A stretch of DNA of 64,000 bases from Penicillium oxalicum. Taxonomy: Eukaryota; Ascomycota; Eurotiomycetes; Eurotiales; Aspergillaceae. The stretch is taken from assembly GCF_001723175.1 (NCBI RefSeq), contig NC_064656.1, positions 682,001-746,000 of the forward strand. Direction: 5' to 3'. The position numbers were made by a program, and so were the translations under genes. Below are positions 54,232 through 64,000 of this stretch, in pieces. The notes under the pieces are model-generated. The model did not search any database. It was not told the origin of the DNA and worked only from the letters and a program-made list of their open reading frames with translations. Each line of letters opens with the position of its first letter. Positions within the stretch are counted from its first letter, which is position 1.

Positions 54232-56705
54232 GGTTGGACGGGTGTTTGACTGGGGAGGGGGGGGACTGAATGAATGAGATGAGTGTGACTTGAGCGAACT
54301 GAGTCCACACTTGAAACCGATCTCCAAAAAATCGTGGATGATGCCGTCGGTGGAGACCAGGGGAACAGGAACAGCCCGTTATCGATAGCGCTTTCGTCAT
54401 CGGGTTCATTCCGCTTCCATACTTCACAATGAGGTCCATCTTGAAGGATAGATTGTTCAAATTGCATACTGCTGTATGTTGTGCGTCTATGATCCCACTA
54501 GTGCGACCATGAAAAGAAGATTTCATATTTTCTCTCGCACTCGACTAGATTCAGTCAAGTGTTACCTGCAATGCAAGGTTGAATTCGCTTCCCCCTTCCG
54601 TGAGGGAACACTGAACTCGTGCAACCTACGCCCGTCCCATCAATGGGGCCTGAAAGCCCACAAATATATGACAAGTAGATTAAGTTTCAATCTGTATTAC
54701 CTAGCGTCGCCAAATCAGAAATCCATATGATGTGCCACTTCATGAGCCTCACGAACACCGGTCTACAGCATCTACATCAGCATGGATACTCATCTCTACT
54801 CCTCCATACTCGCAGCTTGGTCGTCTTCGACAAGTATATATAAGCATATTGTCGCAGGTACCCTAACCGCGATTCATGTGTGACAGGGCTGTGTAAATGG
54901 AATTGTACCTACTGCCAGCTACCGTACCTCCCCCGGGCCTTCATAGTACGGGCTGTAGTACCTCCAACGATAGATATGCCAACCCAACTTAAACACCTTT
55001 CCTTCGCAATTTTCCTCAAAATGAGAGATCCTGGCGAGGTTCCACCCGGCCGGCCACGCCTTCACACATTTGAGAACAGACCTGTATTCCCACATCATTT
55101 TGCCTCTCAGACGCTTCCAGCACAGCAAGGTCGTGGTAGTTCTGCGGCTTTTCAGTTATTCCATATACCAGAAACTCGCAATGCCCGATGATCATGGACG
55201 ATCATGCGGCATCCCTCCCGCTCTGAGTGATTGTCCGTCTGTTGGACTCTTCCCTGGATGGCAGTCCACTAGAGGCGGGGATGAACTAGGAAAATACTAC
55301 CTGAAAGTACAGTACTACTCTTGAAGGCCTATTCTTAGCAACTTCAAAAACCGACAGGGTTCCGACTGTGATCAGTTCTTGATCCAAATGGATCCGATGA
55401 CCGGCAGGCAGCAGAGTTCTCCGATTCCGCATGACAAGAGGGGCTTGGCACGTCTACCTCGAGATATGCAACGCCGCAGCGCTTGGCAACATTCTTGGGC
55501 GTTGCAGCCGCCATTGCTGGGACATCCAGTCGGAGAAATCCGTTCACGTTATGTAAGCGCAAGGAAGTAGTGTCTGAGGACTAGTAGGAGGTGACCCGTC
55601 TGCGGCAGTGCAGATGAGGAGTTCAATCTCACGTCTGAAAATTATCGGGTGTGTGACTAAAAAAAGAACCCTCCCAAAGGAACAGAAAGAAAATATTTTT
55701 TGCCTTACCCACTTTCCAGGCCGTTCCCATGTTCCACGCTGACACGACCATCAAAATTCAAAATGGTTCCTGTACTTCGACAGGACAGACCAAGTAGAGA
55801 TCGATGTGACCCCGCCACAGCGCAGCACGGAAGGGGCGCAGTCCACAGAAACCGTGGCTGGGCAGATACCTGGCGTGCCTGTCGTTGGCCCAGTGACGAG
55901 TTGAACTTGGCCCGCGGTGGAGAAGCCCTCCACTGGCCGATGCTCTGCCGCTGTCCGCCTTCAGTGCCAATTATCGATGACCCGCGGCGCTGCTCACTGC
56001 ACGAAGTACATTCTGCATCTGTCCACGGGTCACCCCAGGCATCCAGGCATCCAGGCATCCAGGTACACATCTCGCAGTGCGAATGAACTGGGCTGCTCGC
56101 AAACTTCCCCGTCCACTCCCTTAGCCTGTAGCAATTCATTTCGAGCAGTCAATTACCTCTGGTCACTTTGGTGTTCGAGCCTGGAAGTCACACCTCAGGA
56201 CGACTGCGACGAGCGGCGACTGAAATCCACACGACGCTGCGGTCTGCGCGCGGCATCTTATTCGCCTGGTGCCCACTTTGCCGTCATCGCTGCGATCGGC
56301 TAGAAAGGCCCTGTAAACACCAAACAAGAGACGAGGGGAGTTGGGGATCGTAGCATACCAGTTTGACTTCTTGCAACCTCCGAGGAAACCAATTTTGGTG
56401 ACATTGTCTGGCCACTCTGTGTACGGTCGCCATTACTCTCTGATTCTTTTCCTTTCCCTTTGTTTTTCAACAAGGCTCGGCAGTTTGTTGCACCCGAAAC
56501 GCCAATTCGTATCTTTACTGTGAAACCCTCAGCTGAGTTTCAGTCCCGTGTTTGGCCGTGGAAGGTCTTTTCCAACCCGCCATTCAACTTGGACTTCCGA
56601 CTGGGAGCTCCAGCTGACGAAACGCTTCGAGTCCTCTCCCCTGCCACGCAGCTGAAGCGCGGGATCTCTACCTGAACCCAACCCACACTGCAAGTGTCAG
56701 ACGCG
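54232..56705. other. Large intergenic region (2.5 kb) upstream of the chitin synthase
   Basis: No convincing gene. The left end is the tyrosine phosphatase promoter. The right end contains C/T-rich promoter or leader sequence of the chitin synthase (for example 56440-56475). An open frame at 55705-56139 (minus) has no family similarity and crosses a short tandem repeat. Confidence 0.4.
56035..56063. repeat. 8-bp tandem repeat (ATCCAGGC), about 3.6 units
   Basis: CCAGGC is followed by three further ATCCAGG(C) units without mismatch. It lies about 640 bases upstream of the chitin synthase ATG, where it could be promoter or untranslated sequence. Confidence 0.9.
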
Positions 56706-59700
56706 ATGGCCTATAATCGTGTTGGTAGGTCTCCCCTCCTCCTCTCCCCACAGCCGCCGGGTGCTTGGTGTGCTGCGCCGTTCTTCCAAAACGAAAATTG
56801 GCCTGCATTGCCGGTCGATGCAGGATCGTACTGCGACTGCGCAGCTCAAGAGGGCGAACTTTCGAAAACAACTCCGTGAGGGGGCTTTGCCCTTGCAGGG
56901 CAAGCTGGAAAAACGAATCAGTCTAACATGCCGATTTCAGATCCCTTTGGGGACGAGCATCGCTCACCGGTCAATCCTCCTCCCGTGAGCCATTATGATA
57001 GTCGCACACCATCTCCTGGCCGACCGTTGGATAGCTATCAACTTCATGACAACCCTTATGGCCCTCCGGGCCATTTACCAATGCCATCAAGCGATCGTCT
57101 GGCGGAGCAGCCCACAGTGAGTTGAAGCATCTGCGAGCGCGCAGCCGGACCATTGCTCTGACTGTGCTCATCAATATCTCTAGTACTCTGTCGAAAACGT
57201 TCATAACTCATACGGCCACCACGAGGCTTACGAATCACATGCTGGTGCACAACCCTACGGATACTCCCAACATTATACCGTCGACCCAGAAGCCCACCAC
57301 GACGCTTACTACACACAGCCTTACGAACCAACCCCGACTCCTCACGACGACTATGATCTAGGCCAGTACCCCGAGGGGGGTCAAACCCCATACGACGATA
57401 ATGCGCCCATGCTGCAGGTCGAGAATCCGTTTGGGCCGAATCCCTATGAGGCAGAATATCAGGACGAGCCACAGCCGACACCCAGTCCGGCGCCAATCAA
57501 GCGATGGAAGACAGTGAAGGAAGTGCAGCTGTTCAACGGCAACCTCGTACTCGACTGTCCCATCGCTCCCAAGCTGCTGAGCCAAGTCCCCCACGCAGAG
57601 CCGCCCGGTCGTGACGAGTTCACCCACATGCGGTACTCGGCTGCCACTTGCGACCCGGCGGACTTTTTCGAAGAGCGATTCACACTCCGGCAGAAGCTGT
57701 TCGCGAAACCTCGTCATACCGAGCTCTTCATCGTGGTGACCATGTACAATGAGGATGACTTTTTGTTTGCCCGCACCATGTCCGGCGTGTTCAAGAATAT
57801 CGATCACATGTGCTCCCGCACGAGTAGCAAAACATGGGGCAAGGACGCTTGGAAGAAGATCGTCGTGTGTGTGATCAGCGATGGTCGTGCCAAGATCAAT
57901 CCTCGCACTCGCGCGGTGCTGGCTGGATTAGGTGTCTACCAGGACGGTATTGCCAAGCAGCAGGTCAACGGGAAGGACGTAACGGCGCATATTTACGAGT
58001 ACACCACTCAGGTCGGGTTAGAAGTGAAAGGAACACAGGTCCACCTGAAGCCGCGGTCAGGTCCTCCCGTTCAGATGATTTTCTGTCTGAAGGAGAAGAA
58101 TCAGAAAAAGATCAATTCGCATCGTTGGTTCTTCCAGGCCTTTGGTCGGGTGCTCGATCCAAACATTTGCGTCCTGCTGGATGCGGGTACCAAGCCCGGC
58201 AGGGACTCCATCTACCATCTCTGGAAGGCATTCGACGTGGAACCCATGTGCGGTGGTGCCTGTGGAGAAATCAAGGTCATGTTGTCGCATGGAAAAAAGC
58301 TGCTCAATCCGCTTGTGGCTGGACAAAACTTCGAGTACAAGCTGAGCAACATTCTCGACAAACCGTTGGAGTCTGCATTTGGCTTCATCAGTGTGTTGCC
58401 CGGTGCTTTCTCGGCCTATCGGTTTGTTGCGCTTCAGAATGACAAAAACGGACAAGGCCCGCTGGAGCGCTACTTTTTGGGAGAGAAAATGCACGGTGCC
58501 AATGCCGGTATCTTCACAGCCAACATGTATCTGGCCGAGGACCGTATTCTCTGCTTCGAAATTGTCTCGAAACGCAAATGTCGCTGGCTGCTGCAGTACG
58601 TCAAGTCGTCCACAGGCGAAACTGATGTGCCAGATCGCATGGCCGAGTTTATCCTTCAACGACGCCGTTGGCTTAATGGCAGTTTCTTCGCTGCCGTCTA
58701 CGCCATTGCCCACTTTTATCAGATCTTCCGCAGCGACCACAGCTTCCTCCGCAAGTTTATGCTCATGATTGAATTCATCTATCAGACCATTGCCATGATC
58801 TTTGCCTGGTTCGGCATTGGCAATTTCTTCCTCGTCTTCCACATCCTTACGACCTATCTGGGCAGCGATGAACTCCTGGGAACTGCTGGCAAAGTCCTGG
58901 GTATTGTCTTTGAATGGCTCTACCTTGCCACTCTGGTCACCTGCTTCGTGCTTGCGCTGGGCAACCGGCCCGGCGGTTCCAACAAGTTCTACATGACCAT
59001 GGTGTACTTTTGGATCTTTATCATGCTATACTTGTCGTTTGCCGCAATCTTCGTTACGGTGAAATCCATCCAGAAGGAGGCCGCATCAGACAGTTTCTCC
59101 GTCAGCGAGTTGTTTACCAACAAAACCTTCTTCTCGATCATCGTCTCCCTCGGCTCGACGTACGTGATGTGGTTTGTCGCGTCGTTCATCTTCCTGGATC
59201 CATGGCACATGTTCACCTCGGTAAGTTTTTGAGTAGGGAAAAGAAAGAGGCGGGCCTATTTGTTCTCCCGAAAAAGTCTAATCTCAGTGTTTCACAGTTC
59301 ATTCAATACATCCTCCTGACCCCAACATACATCAATGTGCTCAACATCTACGCCTTCTGCAATACCCATGATATCACATGGGGCACCAAGGGTGATGACA
59401 AGGCCGAGAAATTGCCTTCTGCGACGCTGAAACCCGGCGGCAAAGTCGACGTCAACATCCCCCAGGACGATGGGGATCTGAATGCCCAGTACGAGGCCGA
59501 ACTGGCCAAATTTGCCAGCAAGCCTCCCAAGGAAGTTCACGCCGTCTCGGAGGAAGACCGTCAAGCCGATTATTACAAGGGATTCCGCAGTGCGGTCGTT
59601 TTGGCCTGGGTGTTTTGTAATTTTGCCCTCGGAGCCGTGGTCCTGAGTGCCGCCGGCCTGGAAACCTTTGACAACTCCACCAAGACCAGCAGCACCAACC

Positions 59701-59899
59701 AGGACTTTACCCAGAGTCAGCGATCTCTGATCTACATGGAAGTCGTTCTCTGGTCGGTTGCGGGTCTGTCCCTGTTCAAGTTCATGGGCGCAATGTGGTT
59801 TTTGGTCGTTCGTATGGTGAGTTTCTCTGTGCCTTTGATGAGTCTCTCGGGCGTCTCTTTAATTTCTCCGCTAACTCGTCACAGTTCCGTGGCGTTTGA
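56706..59899 (+). CDS. Chitin synthase, class I-type (family GT2)
   Basis: Five exons: 56706-56724, 56941-57116, 57184-59220, 59298-59816 and 59885-59899, giving 921 residues. Exon 1 is 19 nt (MAYNRV plus one base) and exon 5 only 15 nt (FRGV and stop). A Pro/Tyr/His-rich N-terminal region precedes the catalytic core. Core motifs are [36 protein letters not shown] and the acceptor-site motif QRRRWLNGS. Several membrane spans follow (for example [11 protein letters not shown] after [55 protein letters not shown]). The enzyme uses UDP-GlcNAc at the plasma membrane to extrude chitin. The short first exon, length and FRGV end fit class I enzymes; class II is the alternative. Confidence 0.93.
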
Positions 59900-60480
59900 G
59901 ATCCGTCCTGGCATCGTGTATTGTTCAACGTGGGGACGATTTGTGCTTTCCATTTCCAAGCCTTGCGTCGCGAGTGGTCCTTTTATACGATATATTCCCC
60001 CTATGTTTCTGCGTTGGAGATGGAGCGTTGTGTTCTTGCGTTGATAACCTCGGCGGGTCCGGTCTGGTCTTTGGAGATTGATGTGATACATTCATGAATG
60101 GGCACGAGGGGGACGAAAATGAATTGGGGCCATGTATTATACATGTGATGAATCTTTGTTTTATCTCTTTTTGAATGGCGTCTTGGTTTTTTCTGTTTAC
60201 CCCTGCTTACTCTGGGGATTTGTCTCACTGCCGACCAGACAGACCGTGGGTGAGACGGTTGCTGTTCTCCGAGTATGGGGGTTAGGATGCTGATGTACCA
60301 ATGAAGTCTGATTCTAGCATCTGCCACTTTTCAAGTATCAAGCCTTTCGTGTGGTTGGTAATCTGGTACTATTTCTCTCAGAATCTCTTCACTGGAGAGA
60401 TGGAGGACATCCCCGATCGAGATCCCACTTCGGCGGTCCATATCCTCACGCATACCCGTTCCCATTCAGAGGAGACATGC
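59900..60480. other. Convergent intergenic region
   Basis: About 580 bases between the stops of the chitin synthase (+) and the TMEM234-like gene (-). Only expected 3' flanking sequence is visible. Confidence 0.5.
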
Positions 60481-61399
60481 TCACCCCGTTTGATTCTTCG
60501 AATGTACACACAGGGCAATCCCACCGAGAACCAGCGCCAGCCCCAACCACGTCTCCTTGGCAATGACCTTGCGCTCAACATACCATTCTCCCAGAACGGT
60601 GAACAAGAACGCACTGGAATTGGCCAGCGGCACAGTGAGGGAGAGTTCTGCAGAGCAAAATAGAATTTGAAACGGTCAGTCCAACGAGCTCACAACCCCC
60701 CCTCACTTGACGTGTTGGAAAGAAGTGCATTTCACCAGCCTCCAATCTTGAAACGTACCGTGCTTGCCCACCAGCAAAAAGAACCAAATACTCCCCGTGA
60801 GATTGATCACCAGCGGAATCGAATAAGCCGGCGTCCGCAGAAGATTGACCACCGTCCAGAAGACCGAGACAATCTTCGTCCGTACCCATGACTGACGCGC
60901 AGAGGAGTGCATCCACGCCGGCGCGGGAATACCACCCGTATCACTCTCCTGCTGAACAACGTGATCGTGCCCATCACGGTGAGAGTGGCCACTCGGCTCC
61001 CCATATTCCAGCTCCTGCTCTTCTTCCCGCTGACGACTGCCGCTTCTCCTCCTCACCTCGTTGCCTCCATCAAGATCACCGAGGTCGATGACGTCCGGCT
61101 CGGACGTGGGCAACAATTCCTGCGCATCCTCTGCGCCACTGTTGGGGGATTGCGCTTGTGACCGCCCGCGGTCGAGAGATATCCTGTCAGAGGATGGAGA
61201 AGAAGGAGAGGGAGTGGCGCTGGTAGTCGTCGTAGTCGTGGACTGTTTTTGTCGTTCCTGACGCGCGTTAAAAATCCGCCGCGGCGCGACGACTAAAGGG
61301 CGTCGTAAAGCCCCATGCGACGCCCACGAGGAGGAACGAGAGGACGTAGTTGAAGACAGAGGGGGCTGGGTGGCCGGGGATACTGGCGTCGGGATCCAT
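60481..61399 (-). CDS. TMEM234-like multi-pass membrane protein, with a one-base frame interruption
   Basis: Exon 1 runs 61399-60759 and exon 2 60647-60481. The first coding part is MDPDASIPGHPAPSVFNYVL, then LLVGVAWGFTTPFSRRAAADF. After that the frame meets TAA, but continues one base off as NARQERQKQSTTTTTT. The break is at a run of five A (61270-61274, T5 in the gene). Counting four instead of five restores a frame that also fits the splice phase and gives 268 residues. A long polar, Thr/Ser/His-rich loop follows. The conserved part of the transporter-like TMEM234 family is VINLTGSIWFFLLVGKH, exon 2 ELSLTVPLANSSAFLFTVLG and LGLALVLGGIALCVHSK. Function is unknown; the fold resembles drug/metabolite transporters with four spans. 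A sequencing miscount or a real mutation cannot be told apart here. Confidence 0.82.
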
Positions 61400-62292
61400 G
61401 TGGGGAGGAGAAGGTCGAGAAGCTGACAATTCGAATGAATAGAAGGAGACACGGAAAGAATCCCTTTGGCCTCGTTTGACGTCCTGCTTCACGTTGGTTT
61501 CCCTCGAAATGGTGTCCGGGGCGTTTATTGGTCCGAGCGTTCCGAGGAGAGGGTCGGACTGTTCGGTCGGGAGAATTTTGGAGATGACGGAGTCCGGGGA
61601 GATTTGGAGAGTATACAAGCAACCTGTGTCCCGGTCCGATAAGGAGATCAATCAGCCATGGCCCTAAAGTTCTGAGCTCGACTTGATTGCAACCGGGTCG
61701 GTCAAATGTTCATTTTGAAAAAAGTCTCCGGAGGTCGAGTATGGCGCTACTCACGGCGACCGGACACTTTTCCATGTGCCTGACAAATCGACACCCACCG
61801 ACTCAATCTCCGTCAGGGACGGAATGGACATGCAGGTGGTTTAACCAACATGGGCTTAGTCTGTTGACACAAAGGGCCGAGCTTCTTCCCTCTGGACAGC
61901 GGAAAAAATCCGGTGCTGACATGGTAGGTCGGCTCAGACTGTGAACGTACTTTTTCAAAGTCGTAGATTGGAGATGAGGAGACAGACATGGTCTATGACA
62001 TGGATACGAACTATCAGAAGCCCGCTACAGTTTCGAATGTAGTGATGCCTCACCTTGCATTTCTAATCAATATCAAGACCGACACAACCAATACCGGGGA
62101 TAGAATCAAACTCAGATGATGACCAGCATCATCTATATAAGATTCGGTCCGCCAATGGTCCTAGAATGAAGCACTCATCCATACCATTCACCAAATCTCT
62201 GGAGAACCCAACAAAGAACGGCTGGTCTTGTGCTTCATTCTGCAATATTGCATCCAAGCTAACGACATCGACATTGAACGATCCTATCAAGG
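61400..62292. promoter_or_regulatory. Divergent intergenic region
   Basis: About 890 bases between the TMEM234-like gene (-) and the alpha/beta hydrolase (+). It must contain both promoters. No gene or repeat stands out. Confidence 0.45.
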
Positions 62293-63441
62293 ATGACCTG
62301 TGATGCAATGTCGCTCCCGTCAGACCCCAAACTCGAGGGCTTTGAGATAATTCAAGTCAATTACAAGCAAATCGGCGACCAAGGCATCCAAGCAGATATT
62401 TTGATTCCTCGCAGTCCACACACGGGTGCAAGACCACTGATTGTTCGCGTACATGGCGGTGTTCTGGTATCTCATCCCCTCTCCAACTCTTGCCCTATTT
62501 CTTTTTTTTTTCTTTTCTTCTTTTCTTTTCCCCCCCCCCCCCACATCTTCATCCCACAGCAAACATGCAGAGATCCAGACAATCAAGATATGCGGCGTAC
62601 TAAACCTCTTCCTCAGATCATGGGCGACTCGCTCTACATGGATTGGTGGCCCCATTGGGTATCCGATCTCGCTCTCCAGCACAACGCCATCATCATCAGC
62701 CCCAATTACCGCCTCATGCCAGAGGCCACCAGCGCCGATATCTTCACCGACTTGACAGATTTCTGGACCTGGTTGCGATCCCCTGCCCTCAAAAAGATTC
62801 TCGCCGCTCACTCCCCTCCGACCAGCATCGATCTCGACCGAATCTTCGTGACGGGCGAGTCCGCAGGCGGCCTGCTCAGCGTCCACTTAGCTCTGACGTA
62901 TCCCGACGAGATTCGAGCCGCGTCCGCGGCCTATCCGGCCGTGGCCTTGAATGCAGAGGCGTTCACCAAGCCACGGCTAACACCACCTTTTGGCATCGAT
63001 GTTCGCGAGGCGTTGGTGAAGATGCATCTCCACGTGGCAGCGCTGGGTACGGTGAAATCCTCCATCACGTCTCAGGACAGGTTGCTCTTCGCTCTGGGTA
63101 CGATGCAGCACGGGTATTTGTTCGAGATGTATGAGCGGGGCGCAGAACAGGTGCCCCGGGAGGTTCTGTATCCTATTCTCAAGGTGGCGGATCCGAATCT
63201 TCGGGTTCCTCGGGGGGGACTTGTGGTGCTGCATGGTCGTCAGGATACGGTGGTGCCGCTGAGTGATAGTGAGCGGTTTGTGGTACAGGCTCAGAAGGTG
63301 CTTGAGAGGCGTGGGGATGGGGGAGCAGGTGTTTCGTTGGTGGTGAGGGATGGAGAGCACGGGTTTGACGCCTCTGCGCGTCTGGAAGAGGACTGGGTGC
63401 AGAGCGCTATGGAACAGGCTATTCGGGTCTGGTTGGAGTGA
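62293..63441 (+). CDS. Alpha/beta-hydrolase fold-3 family protein (esterase/lipase-like)
   Basis: Two exons, 62293-62466 and 62617-63441, giving 332 residues. The 150-base intron has donor GTATCT, a GTACTAAACC branch region and acceptor CCTCAG. Splicing joins the oxyanion motif VRVHGGVL to IMGDSLYMDWWPHWVSDLAL. Then come IIISPNYRLMPEATSADIF, the nucleophile Ser in VTGESAGGLLSVHLAL, the acid in VVLHGRQDTVVPL and His in RDGEHGFD, a complete Ser-Asp-His triad. The fold-3 group hydrolyses short esters; substrate unknown. The intron holds long T-rich and C14 tracts but no in-frame stop, so unspliced message would still read through with 50 extra residues. An alternative acceptor at CCCACAG upstream would break the motif. 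Confidence 0.88.
   Translation: MTCDAMSLPSDPKLEGFEIIQVNYKQIGDQGIQADILIPRSPHTGARPLIVRVHGGVLVSHPLSNSCPISFFFLFFFSFPPPPHIFIPQQTCRDPDNQDMRRTKPLPQIMGDSLYMDWWPHWVSDLALQHNAIIISPNYRLMPEATSADIFTDLTDFWTWLRSPALKKILAAHSPPTSIDLDRIFVTGESAGGLLSVHLALTYPDEIRAASAAYPAVALNAEAFTKPRLTPPFGIDVREALVKMHLHVAALGTVKSSITSQDRLLFALGTMQHGYLFEMYERGAEQVPREVLYPILKVADPNLRVPRGGLVVLHGRQDTVVPLSDSERFVVQAQKVLERRGDGGAGVSLVVRDGEHGFDASARLEEDWVQSAMEQAIRVWLE
62467..62616 (+). other. Intron with long T-rich and C-run tracts
   Basis: A T-rich stretch (about 62500-62530, with a run of ten T) is followed directly by about 14 C, close to the middle of the intron. Length is divisible by three and the coding frame stays open through it. Confidence 0.75.
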
Positions 63442-64000
63442 GACGAGCATGATACCCTGGCTGAAGATTTGAGGCGATTCATCATGTCGTGATTCTCTAT
63501 ATCCACAAAGGGTGGACTATATGATTCAATCGATTGTCTGTTTTATACCATGCACGTTTTCTGTTGATGGGAGATTATGATGATCCGTTTCGAATCAACT
63601 CCCTCATCGATACAGTCTCCATCCCACGTGTAGTTCATCTCCAAGGATGAGATCCACACCCATACATCAGGAACCCAGTCTCGACGAATACGTAATTGAA
63701 TTAAGGACGGGGAAAGTGCCAGCAAAGTGTAATTCCATCTCCACTCTATCGCCAATTACCCCCACTCACCTGGTTGAACCTACCTGGAAAGTACCCCATT
63801 AACCGATCTCAAGACTGTCGGCATTTCGACTCGTGCAGACCCTACGGGTACGGAGTAGTTCGTGACACAGTGGAGTACACCAGACACTTGCCAACACGCA
63901 CCTGGACAATCTGCAATAGAAACGAGTCAAGGTAATAATGACCAGGAATCATTCACCCTCGGTTACAAATTCCCTGGAGCGGACTGGTCGGTTATCCTTC
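63442..64000. other. Right-end intergenic sequence
   Basis: About 560 bases after the hydrolase stop to the window edge. It has only short open frames without recognisable similarity. No RNA gene is visible. Confidence 0.45.

Noticed and set aside
55705..56139. 144-codon open frame upstream of chitin synthase (minus)
   Set aside because: Crosses the 8-bp tandem repeat and has Cys/Trp-rich chance composition with no family match.
1..64000. Transposons, CRISPR arrays or prophage-like elements
   Set aside because: No long terminal repeats, transposase or reverse transcriptase motifs, or regularly spaced repeats were seen; gene structure is eukaryotic throughout.

Overview
The window is a stretch of nuclear chromosome from a filamentous ascomycete, most likely an Aspergillaceae-type fungus (Aspergillus/Penicillium relatives). 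That lineage call is inference. It rests on single-copy eukaryotic housekeeping genes on both strands, introns of about 50-100 bases with GT..AG ends and CTRAC-like branch points, a fungal chitin synthase, a sedolisin protease, steryl-beta-glucosidase and Coq7, and short divergent promoters. I saw no prokaryotic operon, CRISPR array, transposon or rRNA gene. I found no tRNA by eye, but that scan was not exhaustive.

Layout, left to right. 0-16 kb: a VWA-plus-RBR ubiquitin-ligase-like protein (-), Vid27 (-), the tRNA methyltransferase Trm10 (-) divergent from the complex I subunit GRIM-19/B16.6 (+), and the exportin Msn5 (-). 18-31 kb: GH5 steryl-beta-glucosidase (-) divergent from Ski3 (+), Rmi1 (-) divergent from Vps51 (+), a DUF1917/BLES03 protein (-) divergent from Dph7 (+), and Rpn12 (-). 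32-41 kb: a broken sedolisin gene (-), tubulin cofactor C (+), an FAD monooxygenase (-), and a secreted four-repeat protein with a frameshift (-). 43-54 kb: a HAD hydrolase (+), Mrc1/claspin (-), Rtf1 (-) divergent from Coq7 (+), and a low-molecular-weight tyrosine phosphatase (-). 56-63 kb: a class I-type chitin synthase (+), a TMEM234-like membrane protein with a one-base frame break (-), and an alpha/beta hydrolase (+).

The genes do not form one pathway or an evident secondary-metabolite cluster. They are mainly conserved housekeeping functions: proteasome and ubiquitin, RNA decay, tRNA and translation-factor modification, vesicle tethering, nuclear export, replication checkpoint and recombination, transcription elongation, respiration and ubiquinone, and cell wall. 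Accessory genes are concentrated at 32-43 kb and 62-63 kb.

Points most worth checking: the VWA-zinc ribbon-RBR architecture; the internally repeated secreted protein; three genes with interrupted frames, one of which (sedolisin) carries two independent lesions; GATAAG clusters upstream of Rmi1, Mrc1 and Ski3; and a stop-free 150-base intron in the alpha/beta hydrolase. I did not find an obvious new multi-gene system. Exon boundaries were deduced by hand from splice signals, reading phase and family knowledge; no search was run.
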